Assembly (NCBI GenBank): GCA_004194705.1
Contig: SADC01001329.1
Span: forward strand, 522,962-586,961
DNA from: Ditylenchus dipsaci
Lineage: Eukaryota; Nematoda; Chromadorea; Rhabditida; Anguinidae
DNA: 64,000 bases
Direction: 5' to 3'
Below are positions 23,991-34,946 of this stretch, piece after piece (position 1 is the stretch's first letter; each line of letters begins with the position of its first letter). Under the pieces are notes generated by a model. That model saw only the letters and a list, made by a program, of their open reading frames with translations. It was not told the DNA's origin and made no database searches. A program made the position numbers and the translations under genes.

Positions 23991-24601
23991 AAGGGGGGGA
24001 ACTTTATATACGCATCGCCTGAGGTCACAGGTTCGACTACCACTGGCTGCAGACCTTATTTTTTTCTCTTTTTATTTACAAGTTTAGTGTCAAAATGTAG
24101 CCAAGCTTCTGGGCTTCATTTGAGCTATCATTCAGATGAAAAGTTGGTATAAAGTCAGGGCTAAAATATAAAAAATCCAATTCGATGAAATCCTCAATAG
24201 GACTATACCAGTACTTTTCGGTAGGATCTTGGAACTGACGTTTTTTCCCAATTTCAATTTACATACTCATTTGCAACCTTACACTCAAAATGTAGCCCTG
24301 CGTCTTGCCGTCATTTTCAGCATACGGTTGTATAATTATGTAAATTGAAATCGCAAAAAATCTCAGTTCCTAGTACGCATCATTTTGGCTAGTTTCCTTT
24401 GATTTGGTATCATTGCCGAAAATTGCAAAATTTGAGGCAGTTACTGACAGCAAGGCAGTGCTGGAAATGTTTGCAATCGATTGCTCGATGATTTTTGGGC
24501 CTAAAAGTCAAAAAACTTACTAAAAAATTAAATTAAAACACCCCCAGAGGGACTAGAACTTTCGACAAAAGGCGATGCGTATATAAAGTTCCCCCCTTTA
24601 A
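23990..24601. mobile_element. Element with GGGGGGAACTTTATATACGC ends
   Basis: Terminal inverted repeats AAAGGGGGGAACTTTATATA (left) and its complement (right). The left arm continues GCATCGCCTGAGGTCACAGG and then a B-box-like GGTTCGACTACCACTGG. A diverged full copy is at 29168-29790 and a truncated one at 7048-7605. No coding frame. Confidence 0.7.
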
Positions 24602-24639
24602 ATACGCGAAATTTGTGGACAGAACACTGCTGGCCCGAT

Positions 24640-24905
24640 ATTTGTGGCGCGATATTTCAAGTCCGAAAAATGAGGACGAAGTATTCACTGCTCGATATTT
24701 AATTATTCGTATTTAAAACCCGACAGTTGAGGCTGACATATAAAGACGCGACATTTGAGGCCCGAAATATAAAGACGCGACATTTGAGGCCCGATTTCAG
24801 GACGCGACATCAGAGGACGCGACATTTATGGATGCGTCATTTGAGGATGCGTCATTTAAGGACGCGACATTCAAAGATGTCACATTTAACACGCCCGGCA
24901 TTTAT
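24640..24905. repeat. GACGCGACATTTGAGG minisatellite
   Basis: About a dozen imperfect units of GGACGCGACATTTGAGG and variants (GATGCGTCATTTGAGG), degenerating towards the left. An open frame crosses part of it only because it is repetitive. Confidence 0.7.
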
Positions 24906-25536
24906 GGACCGGTGTATTCTAACTCAGAATTTCATGTTGAACACGATGATGCGGGTCCTTCCCGCTTTAATCATTGACCAAGTAGGTAAAAAAGGCTCCG
25001 GAAAGTAACAAGTTGTTAATGTCGAAATCCAGCTGGAAACCCACAGGTTTTCAAGTAATGCGTCATGATTGTTATACTATACACACAACACACACACACT
25101 CAAAATATACAAAAATGACCGCTAGAAGTTCGACTTTCGAGTAGTACCAAAGACTGCCTGCTCTAATTTTCTACATGCTATAATTTCATATTTAGATCAT
25201 ACCGAGTTAAATCTCCCACACAATAAAAATGGATGCAGAATCTCACGGTTATTTATACACTAAAGTAGAAATATTTTATCATAAAGTCGTAGCGAAACGT
25301 GCAAAAATAATATAGATGAATTCCTGGCGGTCATTTTCGTAATATTTAGTGTGTGTGTATAGTATAACAATCATGATGCATTACTTGAAAACCTGTGGGT
25401 ATCCAGCTGGATTTCGACCATCCACAACTTGTTACCTTCCGGAGCCTTTTTTACCTACTTCGTCAATGATTAAAGCGGGAGGGACCCGCATCATCGTGTT
25501 CAGCATGAAATTCTGAGTCAGAATACACCGGTTTCC
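24906..25536. mobile_element. Foldback element of about 630 bp
   Basis: Arms of about 240 bp, outermost GGACCGGTGTATTCTAACTC mirrored by GAGTCAGAATACACCGG, inward through GATGATGCGGGTCC and a CA-rich stretch (ACACACAACACACACACAC). No coding capacity. Confidence 0.75.
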
Positions 25537-25776
25537 CCATGTTAAGGCCCACTTGTCACCACGCCAACTAAAAGCTGTAAAAAGGGGGAAATTCAACCTA
25601 TGTTATTTTGTGTGTCAAAACTCCGAATTTCCATGTAGCAACATCAATTTTATATTCTTAGATTGTTGCGCAGAATCTCAGCTTTCTTTTAAGCCCAAAC
25701 TTGCTGCAATACTACAACAAATATTTCATAAAAACAATAAAGAAAGTTCAAATTTGCTTTTTCTTCATTTGCCTAA

Positions 25777-26400
25777 TCTCTATATAGTATTTGGGTCGGG
25801 TTGGTGGGTCACACTTTTTATGAATTATCAAATTTTGAGCGACTTTTATGAAGAAAGTCGGTGTTGATGTTTCATAGTGGTGAAAACTAGAGAATCTCAG
25901 CTACAAAATAAGCTATTAATCAGTTAAGATAGAAAAGTGTAAGGGGTCGAACTGGCCCGGACAAGCTCTCAACTCAGTGTTTTTTAGGTGGACTTTTTCC
26001 TATTTTTTAGCTTCAGACCCAATTTTGAGCCACTTTTATAGAGAAAGTCGATGTTGATGTTTCATAATGGTGAAAACTAGAGAATCTCAGCTACAAATAA
26101 GCTATTAATCAGTGAGGATAGAAAAGTGAAAAGGGTCGAACTGGCCCGGACAAGGGTGGTTATGGGTGTCAGGATCGTAGGTAGGTGAGCCGGGAGGTGG
26201 GTATAGTGTCAGAAGAGTAGGTAGGGGTGCCGAGAGGGTGGGTATGGGTGTCAGGGGAGTAGATAGGGGTGCTGGTAGAGTAGGTAGGTGTGCCAATAGA
26301 GTAGGTGAGGTGCCGAGAGTGTGATTGTTATTGACACGTGGAGTAGGTAGGGGTGCCAGAAGGGTGCGTATGTAACCTCATGCGCAACTACCTTAAGGAT
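25777..26400 (+). mobile_element. Helitron copy C (3' end uncertain)
   Basis: Starts TCTCTATATAGTATTTGGG after an A, like copies A and B, and carries two of the units of roughly 185 bp (TTTTGAGC-ACTTTTAT-AGAAAGTCG-TGTTGATG). At the place where A and B have the CTCGCC minisatellite, it has a different one (GTGGGTATGGGTGTCAGG / AGTAGGTAGGGGTGCC, about 26155-26365). The hairpin plus CTRR end could not be located. Confidence 0.65.
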
Positions 26401-26865
26401 ACCCCAATTGTAACTGAACCACTTAAAGGGCATCAACTCCTCTCGAGGGCCTCTCAGCCTTCCAAGAGCACCCCAACTACCTAGAGAGGATATTAACCGA
26501 TTAAATGATAACTGATTTATCCGGCAAGTACCTTACCGAATTTGTCTGTAGGAAATTTGTTTTCGTGGGGTGTCGTCACAGCAGACATGAGAAGTAGAAG
26601 GCGCGTTTGTGAAAAGGCGCTCTAAGGCGCCAGTCAACCTAGTTCTTATATATTTGAAATTTAGGATATGGCCACGAAAACCTTTTTTTACCGATTGTCG
26701 CCAGTTTGACACACTGTAATCGTTTGAATGGACAAAAGTGCGCACGAAAACCCATATTTTGTCAGAAAAAATAAAAAAACATTTACAAATGTATGAAAAT
26801 TTCGAAAAATAGAACGCCACAACCTGTTTCCGATTTTCGCCAATTTGACACACCGTGTATTTTAG

Positions 26866-28202
26866 GGCTGCAGGAAGTTTCGTAACGAGACAATTTCGTA
26901 AGAGCGAATTTTCGTAAAAACGAATTTCCGTAAGAATTTTTTTTGTAACAGCGAGTTTTCGTAACAAACTCTTTCGTAACGCACTTTTCAGTAACATTAG
27001 TGATATGTTGGGTGGCTTTTTTGTTGCTTTTTAATCCTTTCTTGATGTTTTTTATAACTTTTGTGATGTTTTGACCAAAAAGACAGCAGCCCAAGTGCCC
27101 GACCCTTGCAAAGAGTATTTTTCTCTAAGATAACTTTTTTCATTTTTGCCTAAGCCTAAGTTAGCGCGCTACACATTGCAAAAAAGAAAACTTAAAAAAA
27201 ATCAAGGGAATTCAAAATGGTACGCTTAAAGTAAAATACTCTTTGGAGGGGGCGGTACTTGGGCTTTTACAGACCAAAATAGTCAAGAAAAAAAGAAAAC
27301 AGTCAGAGCATGTAATCGAACCGACGGTGAAAGAAGTTCATCCCATCAACTTACCTACTGCACCATTCATGCCACTGATAGTGATGAGCTATGTGTAGCA
27401 TATAATATATGAATTCTAGCTCAGAGTCTTTCACCATGCTTTTGGGTATTCCAGCTGGTCTCCTAACGGATGAAAAATCTGCGGGTCAACTAACTATCAA
27501 AATTTTCAGTCATATGACCTGTGCTTACCAACTTTTGTCCTCATACAGTTAACAGTCATATGATTAACTGTTCAAAGTGTCAAACAGTGACAGAAAGGCC
27601 AAAACAAATAAATCAGATGACATATTGAATAAGAAAAATTGGCGCTACTCGGTTATAACAACCCCCCCCCCCAATCCTAGGAGCTACTCGGTTATATAAT
27701 CTCAACTCCAAGCCCCCAAGCCCCTGCGCCCCCTTCGGGGGCGCAGGGGGCTTGAGAGTTAGAGATGCGCGCACTCACTTAGCTAAGACATGATTCGAGA
27801 AGTACTCTTGATCAAAAATGCGTATGGAGTCTCTTTTTGCCACGGCCCAGTTGAAAAACATGGTGAGGCAGTCGAAGAATACATATATTTCCTTTTCTAT
27901 TGTTCTGCCATAAAAGTGGCCCCCTTTTATTCCCTTCCCCTCCTAATACAGCCCTTAATCCCTTTAAAATTCAAAAGGCGCCAATTAAAAAATTTTTTTT
28001 TAATTACCGAGTAGCGTCGAAAAATTGATTAAAAGTAAATTTTTTTGATAATTTCCTCTTACGAAAGAAATTGCTGTTACAAAAGAAAGAAATTGCTGTT
28101 ACGAAAAAGTTTCTTACAAAGATGTTTCTTAGGAAAGTTCGTTCTTACGAAAGTCCGCTCTTACGAAATTGTCTTGTTACGAAAGTTCCTACAGCCTATT
28201 TT
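26866..28202. mobile_element. 1.3-kb element with TTCGTAACGA word-array ends
   Basis: The left end GGCTGCAGGAAGTTTCGTAA is followed by an array of TTCGTAA words to about 26992. The right end (28055-28202) is its inverted copy. A second foldback (27655-28016) is nested within it. Confidence 0.7.
27655..28016. mobile_element. Foldback with the GC-rich core hairpin, copy 2
   Basis: Outer ends GGCGCTACTCGGTTATAACA (left) and AATTACCGAGTAGCG (right), with a C12 run near the left end. The core hairpin is at 27697-27777. About 150 bp to the right of the core matches the same region left of the core in copies 1 and 3, inverted. Confidence 0.65.
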
Positions 28203-28264
28203 AGTACTATGGTTTAAAAAAACACACAGATATGTCGTCTTCTTGTCTCAGTAACAATTATTTT

Positions 28265-29155
28265 AGCTGTTTTATGTAAAAAAAACAAACAAACATATGT
28301 CCAGTTTGTCTTTTTAACATAAAAACCGCAATAAAGAGAAAAAGTACTACGAGTACTAAGTAATAATTTGTACTAGGTAATAAAATAGTATTTAGTACTA
28401 AATTAGTACCCTAGTACTTTACGGTACTATTTTAGTACTATTTAGGGACAAAGCTTTTTTCTGGAGCAAAAAGACTTTTTTTTGGAGCAAAAAGACTTTT
28501 GTTTGGGGCAAAAAAAATTAAAATTTTTGCGAGAAAAATCGATTGATCGGATCAGAATTCCAGTCAGATGGATTTTATCGCTCAGAAACTTAGCTTAGGG
28601 TAGTTCAAAGTGGAATAACGTGCTATTCTGAGCGATAAAGTCCATCTGACTGGAATTATGATCCGCTCAATCGATTTTTCTCGCAAAAATTTATCCGCTT
28701 CTTAGTAACCACGCAAAACGATTTTGCCCAAAAACATACTTCATGTGTTAGAAAAAATAAAAGGGAATGCAGAATTACAAATAAAAAAATTTGCACCAAA
28801 AAAAAGCCAATTTGCTCCAAAAAAATTTTGCGCCAAAAAAAAGTCTTTTTGACCCAAAAAAAAAGTCTTTTTGCGCCATATAAAGTTTTTTTGCGCCAAA
28901 TAAAAGTCTTTTTGCTCCAGCTAAATTTTGACCCAAAAAAAGTCTTTTTGCTCCAAAAAAAAGCTTTGTCCCTAAATAGTACTAAAATAGTACCATAAAG
29001 TACGAGGGTACTAATTTAGTACTAAATACTATTTTAGTACCTAGTACAAAATTAGTACTTAGTACTCGTAGTACTTTTTCTCTTTTTTGCGGTTTTTATG
29101 TTAAAAAGACAAACTGGACATATGTTCGTTTGTGTTTTTTTACATATGTAAAGAA
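28265..29155. mobile_element. Foldback with TAGTACTAAATTAGTACT and GGAGCAAAAAGACTT word arrays
   Basis: The arms contain, from outside in, a CATATGTCCAGTTTGTCTTT block, an array of TAGTAC words and an array of (T)TTGGAGCAAAAAGACTTTT words. The centre near 28600 is GATTTTATCGCTCAGAA / TTCTGAGCGATAAAGTCC. Confidence 0.8.
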
Positions 29156-29167
29156 AGCGAAATAAAT

Positions 29168-29790
29168 TAAAAGGGGAGGGAACTTTATACACCATCGTCT
29201 AGGGTCGAAGGTCAAATTTCCATAATCCCCACACAGCTCATTTATTTCACTCTACTTTTTAGTAAGTCCACTGACTTCTAGATCCGAAAACCATAGAGCA
29301 ATTGGTTGCAAATATTTTTAGCACTGCTTCACTGTCAGAAATTGCTCTAATCTTAGAATTTCATGCAAATTACAGACCTGTGTAAGATGGCATGGCATTG
29401 GATATCCGTGAATGTTTTTTTAAATTTTAGTTCTAACTAAATATTGCCTTTTTCTCTGGATAAACCAAATGAAAGCTTAGGATCTCAGCTAATTTTTTTA
29501 TACGGAACGTGTAGCTTGTAAAAAAATTAAAAAATATCAATCAAAACAGTCAAGAAAAACTTCAAAAAAAGCGGTTGATTTTCGGAAATCAAGCATATTT
29601 TAGCCTGTAAATCAGCTCCAGTAGGTGTGAAACCCTGCACTGATGAATTTGTTAGACAGCCAAGAAAGTGAGGATCATTTCAACACCAAACTTGTAAAAA
29701 AAAGAAAAAATAAGATAAGCACCCATGGGTCCAGTGGTAGTCGAACCTTTGACCTGAACGATGCGTATATAAGTTACCTCTCCCTTAAAA
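29168..29790. mobile_element. Second full copy of the GGGGGAACTTTATA element
   Basis: Ends AAAGGGGAGGGAACTTTATA (left) and GATGCGTATATAAGTTACCT (right), the latter preceded by a GTGGTAGTCGAACC B-box-like stretch on the complement. Confidence 0.6.
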
Positions 29791-29955
29791 CCAGTGCTTG
29801 AAAAGGATTCGATTTTTAAATTATACATTTTATGGAGACCAATGTGGGATTAAATTACCAAGTGCTAAAATTGATACTAGAAATGGAAGGAAATTAAAGA
29901 AAGAGGGGAGAAATTCACTGCTGCATTTTGATATTGAATTCTACGTTTATTTCTA

Positions 29956-30341
29956 CAGGGTGTCCCAAAAGTATTGGGTATTTTTTAGATTGATACGAAT
30001 TAGCTGCTTTTTTGATTTACGGACTAATTTTTTTATCTACCTTTTACAAGAAAACTAAATTCTAAAGCAAAAGTCGTCATCAGTTATTTCCGCAGATAGA
30101 GTGGCGTCCGTTCACAATACGTGAAGAACAGTCACTGAATAATCATATCATTGCATAGTTTCTCGTGTTTTTTCTTGCGATGTTTTGACTATTATAATTG
30201 CTTTTTGAAATGCAATAATCCTTGTGTCTGAATCTTTATTTAGTGTTGGCTGAAACTCCGACATTTGTTTTGGGTTTCACGAGTGCCCGGGAGCCCTCGA
30301 CAAAATTTTTAAAAAATACCCAACATTTTTGAGACACTCTG
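29956..30341. mobile_element. Mariner-type MITE
   Basis: Terminal repeats CAGGGTGTCCCAAAAGTATT (left) and the complement of CAGAGTGTCTCAAAAATG (right), flanked by TA. CAGGGTGTCCCAAAA is a typical mariner tip. It is 386 bp with no transposase. Confidence 0.75.
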
Positions 30342-30625
30342 TATCTTCAAAGGGTCGTAACGACCTTTGAAATTTGTGATAAGGTTTTAGGAATTTTGAC
30401 AGAAATATCGGCAGTAAGAAATTCTTTAAACTGTGCTAGGGGGTTAGAAAGAAAGGTAAAAACAGACGTCAAAGGTAGCTGTACGGATACCCCCTTAAAA
30501 TTTTTAGCACCCAAAATTGAAACAAACACTTGCTGCGAAATTTCATAGATTGAGAGCACTCAAATAGAATTTGCGGCAATTTAAGTTATTGTTTGATACA
30601 CAGTGATTTTCTGGACCGGTAGCAA

Positions 30626-30870
30626 TCTCTATATAGTATTTGGGACGGGGCACAGGAACTCGGGTTTGAGTTTAAATAGGGTAAAGTTAATGTTGAAATG
30701 GGGTAATGTTAAACTTTAAATAAGTTTTAAAGTCAATTTAAAGTTCAACATGACCCAATTTAAACTTTGACCTAACCTGGAAAGTGAATAATGGGTAAAG
30801 TTAAGGTTTATTTAATGTTTATTTAAACATTAACCTTACCCAATTTAAAGTTCACAATGTCCAATCAAAT
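30626..30870 (+). mobile_element. Helitron-type 5' end (copy D) and AAGTTAA palindromes
   Basis: TCTCTATATAGTATTTGGG after an A matches the 5' end of copies A-C. The following 200 bp is built from GGGTAAAGTTAA/TTAACCTTACCC inverted pieces. The 3' end was not identified. Confidence 0.45.
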
Positions 30871-30872
30871 TT

Positions 30873-31357
30873 TTGCATGAAGGACTCAACAGTGGCGTAC
30901 TCGCGATGGATATGGACCAATTTCAGCAATTTCTGGCGGTCCAACAGCATCAACAGCAACTTCAGCGACAGCAGCATCAAGAAGCGATGGCTAAGCAGCA
31001 AGAAATGGTGGCTCAGCAGCAAGCAGCTGTGGCTCAAATGATGGCTCTTTTCCAACAGCAGCAGCAGAATGGTGGTGGTGGCGACAATGCTCAGCAAGCT
31101 CTAGCCGTGGTCTCAACTCTGCCTCAATTGCCGGACATGGAAATCTTCTCAGCTGACGACAGTGATCCAAGCAAGTTTGAGGATTGGATGGCACGCTTCA
31201 AGTTCTCTCTCGACTGCACAGCTCCAATATGGTGGATTCCTGCAAGGTGAAGCTCCTCATGACCAAGCTATCGTCCGAAGCTTTCTCCGAATACAGAAAG
31301 AGCTGCCTGCCAAGAGATGTGGTGGACTTCAATCTCGAAGAGCACGTGGTCGCATAA
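30873..31357 (+). pseudogene. Gypsy-type gag remnant
   Basis: The frame from 30873 gives a glutamine-rich, coiled-coil N-terminus (QQFLAVQQHQQQLQ…) followed by FSADDSDPSKFEDWMARFKF, typical of the gag start of mag-like Gypsy retrotransposons. After a one-base shift near 31230 the matrix/capsid match continues in another frame (NMVDSCKVKLLMTKLSSEAF, then YRKSCLPRDVVDFNLEE). It ends at a TAA and is followed by a 120-bp foldback (31357-31475). No nucleocapsid, pol or LTRs were seen, so it is a truncated, inactive relic. Confidence 0.7.
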
Positions 31358-31475
31358 CATGCTCGCAAACTATGGCCCAAAAACTAAAAGTATGAAACAA
31401 ATCAGAAAAAAGTGATTATTTTCTGATTTGTTTCATACTTCTAGTTTTTTGTGCCATATTTTGAGAGCATGTTTT
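31357..31475. repeat. Short foldback after the gag relic
   Basis: AGTATGAAACAAATCAGAAA and its complement form the stem. The outer parts AACATGCTC / GAGCATGTT also pair. Confidence 0.75.
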
Positions 31476-31648
31476 CACAGAAGATACCTTATAAGAAACT
31501 AGAATCGTGAGGCTACCTGATAGTATCATCACTTTTCAATGAATTATTTAAATTCTTGCCTCTTTCACTAAAAGAAAAAAGTTGGCACGCAATTTTCCGG
31601 CGCGCAATTTTCGCCTCTCCCTAAAAATAATTGAAAGTCTCTATATAG

Positions 31649-32008
31649 TAGGGTTGTTGAAATTCGCCCAATTTTGAAATTGAGCTAAATTTGGCGCCAA
31701 TATTGGACAATATTGGCAATCTTGGCCAATATTGAGCAAGATTGAAGTCAAATAGTAAGATAAAAACGATAAATTGGCTGGTCCAGAATTTCAAAAATCA
31801 AGTATTCAATCTTGGCAATTTCTTGACAAGATCGTTGAAGGGTATTTAGATCTTTCAAATTATATGATCAGAAAAAGACATTTTCTGTCTTTTTTTGTAG
31901 AGAAACTGTAGAGAGACTGAAATGGCCAAGATTGCCAATCTTGGCCATTTCAATTCAATTCAATTTTCAAGTCAATCTTGGAGCCAATATTGGCAACGCT
32001 CAACCCTA
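31649..32008. mobile_element. hAT-like element (CCAATATTGG words)
   Basis: Ends TAGGGTTG and CAACCCTA, flanked by near-identical octamers CTATATAG (31641-31648) and TTATATAG (32009-32016), consistent with a hAT 8-bp duplication. Subterminal arrays consist of CCAATATTGG/CAATCTTGGC words on both sides. It is 360 bp and non-coding. Confidence 0.65.
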
Positions 32009-32275
32009 TTATATAGGGTTTTGTCTGTCAGTCACGTTTTTGATAATCGAGCTTTTTCTCAATTTTTTAATACGGAGTCGGAAAAAACTCAACGTTGCGT
32101 TGTAGAGAAACTTTATAGCTTTGTTATGAGCTTTTGTACAGCTCAATTTTGCTAACACCCAATGAGGAGCATTCATTCTAATCCTCGAGATGCTAGGTTT
32201 TTTATGCAAAAATTGCACTTTTAGACACATTTTTTTATATTTTTGGCACCAAGTTTGGGAAAGTTCCGCGTGAAG

Positions 32276-32984
32276 TTCTGAAGCTCCACCCAGACTGCGG
32301 CGTAACACGACCTGCGTAACAAAATTTGACTAGTGTTACACGTAACACTGTTTTTGAGTCGCGTAACACGAGTGGCGTAACACGAGTTAAGTTACAGAAT
32401 TTGATATCGGTGAGATACGGTGAGACGCGAAGTTTGAACAATTGAACACTATATAAATATGATTTCGATACAAAGATGGGCTTTCTGAATAGCCCTGTAA
32501 AAAGAATAAGCGGATATATGAATAAGAAGAGGAAATTCTTAGAGGGATGGAGGCTGTGTATTTGTAAGAGACGTTATATAATGTACTGTGGCACTGAATT
32601 AGACTACTTAGGTGTTATCAACTGGATCAGACCCCCTGAGTACTTAGGTTCTACTACTAGCTTAATTTGACTGTTGCAACCGAGAAAACTGTAAATATCT
32701 TTCCTGCATGTCTCTAGTCAGCATTCTTTTCCTTTGTATAATCCCCGTTCAAACGTAAATGTTGAGAAACCCAAAAAAATCGTTGACCTCAAATGTGTTA
32801 CGTGACTCGGTTGTTACGCGTAACACGCGAAATGTTACGCGTAACACCAAAAGTGCTGTTACGTTACTTTTGTTACGCGGGTCTGTTAAGCGACTCAAGA
32901 AAGGTGTTACGCGTGACAGAGTCGCGTAACACAAGTCGCGTAACCGAATTTGTTACGTGTTACGCCGGAGTCTGGATGGAGCTT
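32276..32984. mobile_element. Element with GCGTAACAC word-array ends
   Basis: The left tip AAGCTCCACCCAGACT and the right tip AGTCTGGATGGAGCTT are inverted copies. Next come arrays of GCGTAACAC (32299-32395) and GTTACGCG (32795-32970). No transposase frame; the interior is 350 bp of AT-rich DNA. Confidence 0.75.
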
Positions 32985-33466
32985 AAAGAAACTTTTTAGC
33001 TATATTTTGAACTATTGTATAGCTTGATTCAGGGCTTTCTCTAAGAATAGTATCAATTTTTAGTCTCAATGTCATAGTACATACATATGCAAATTTACAA
33101 ATACGCACAATATCGCTATATAATTGGTATAAACACAACTGGGTATACTACTCGGTTTAAAGTATTAATCCAGAAAAACTTTAAAAAGAAGCTATTTTGA
33201 GACTATTCAAGCATATGGGTATATGGAGTTCTGTCCTCTATTAAAGGCGGTGGTGTACGCATGAATTTCTGACGGGGAGGGGAGCACTAGAATTTTTTAG
33301 GCGATTTCACCTATACCTTTTTTTAAATGTCTGAGGCCGTTATAGGAGAAATTCTGCACAATTAGTTCCCGAAATCACGCTTGGGAGCCTTGATGGGAGT
33401 CTTGATCCTAATTTTTCGCTTCACTTAGAGTTTTTTTGTTTTATTTAAAAAAATTACAACCAGGTA

Positions 33467-34899
33467 CAGTCGAACCTGCATAAACGGACACCCCCAAAAG
33501 TTCGTTCCCCAGCTGGGTCCGACACTTTTTAGACCTCTTTTTGAATGTTTTCGTCTATTCTGTTTTGACAGTCTGGTCGAAAATATCGCAAGGATGCCGA
33601 TTCTGCAAATCGTCTTTTCAAAATCCAAAAGCTTTTGACTCTAAAAATGCAAAATCTCGATAAACGGATACCTATTTCTAAAAAAGAGTGTCCCTCTATT
33701 GAGGTTTTGCTTTTTTAGAGTGAAAAGTTTTTGAATTTTGAGAAACGATCGGCAAAATCGGCATCCTTGCGACATTTGCGACCAGAATATAACAAAAATT
33801 GACAAAAACTTTCAGAGAGAGGTCAAAAGTGTCGGACCCAGCTGGGGAACGAACTTTTGGGGTGTTCGTTTATCCAAGAGTAAAATATGTAAGACTAGGG
33901 CACACCACGCAAGACTTTGAAGGGGGTTTATTTTATTTAATCGAGAGCCACTAGGGCTCTCACAGTTACAATACATACACGGAGAGACTATGTGTTCTGG
34001 ATGCTTCTTTTGGCAGGATCCACTTTGGAGGCTTCGGGAGACGAGGAGCGGACTCATCGACTGGTTGCTTGCTTCGACTGGAGACGGGAGCGGAGACTTC
34101 GCGGCAGACTGCGACCACGGCTTGCGCTTGGCATCAGGAGCATCCAGGACCACTTCACGTTTTTGGTCCGCCGACCCCTTCATAGTCCGTGTGTGGTTGT
34201 CCGTCTTCTACCCAGAGGAATGTGGATCTCATGAGAGAGAGGTGCCATTGATTGAATAGGAATCAACTCCCCTTGCGGAGAGTTATGAGACTCACAACCA
34301 ACATTTCTAATACTAAGTGGCACTCCAGAGAGTGAATGAGCAAACCTATTTGTTACCCCTTTCAGGGTACCGGATTCTTTCTGACTATGTTCAGGTCCTC
34401 ACCTAGGATAACTTTAGAGGCGCGAGCCATGTCGATGGCTCGCTCGGATTCCAAAATACTAAAACTTAACTCACGACCAGATCCTGAGTGCAGAGATCGG
34501 ACTGGCATAGCTGAACCACCAAAGCTTAAGTCAGAAGGAGCGATGGCTTAACTGAGCTGAGAGCGAAGATCGAGTGCTGATAGCGGAGATGCCGTAAGTG
34601 CTGCGTGCAAGTTCGAACTTCTCACCAGACACCCAATTTGATAGCTGGAAATTGAGGAAGAGTAATAATGAGGAACGGGTTGTATAAATATATGGACTCG
34701 CTGATTAGACGAGTAGATGAGATGAAAGTAGTTGTAAGCGTTTGAGGCGCTTGTTGGGAATGTCGTGCCAAGATTTGGCGCTAATTCAAATGAGTTGTTG
34801 GGTTATTGTTTGAATTAAGTCAGGTCTTAAGTGACTTTTGGTATCAAGTGTGGTTTTGTCCAAACCACCCTTGCCCCTACCTTACACAAGGTTCGACTG
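33467..34899. mobile_element. pogo/Tigger-like element split by an LTR-like insertion
   Basis: Terminal repeats CAGTCGAACCT(G/T), TA-flanked, followed by GCATAAACGGACACCCCC. The right terminal repeat is interrupted: GGTGTTCGTTTATCCAAG (ending 33878) resumes as CAAGGTTCGACTG (34887-34899). Removing the insert restores a repeat that matches the left end. Confidence 0.8.
33879..34886 (-). mobile_element. LTR-retrotransposon-derived insertion, possibly a solo LTR
   Basis: A 1008-bp block bounded by the 4-bp duplication CAAG, a length used by Gypsy and some other LTR elements. On the minus strand it starts TGTAAGGTAGGGG, has a TATA-like TATATTTATAC near 34695, and ends after an AATAAA-like TAAATAAAATAAACCCCC near 33935. 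Its last bases (TTACT) are not the usual CA. A 123-codon frame (34183-33812) runs through it without a recognisable domain. A non-autonomous LTR element is the alternative reading. Confidence 0.5.
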
Positions 34900-34946
34900 T
34901 ACATGATGATTACAACTGTTTAAAATTGAAAAATTGTTATTAATCG

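Noticed and set aside
33812..34183. 123-codon minus-strand frame
   Set aside because: It runs out of the LTR-like insertion into the host element and has no gag or pol motif, so it is not listed as a gene.
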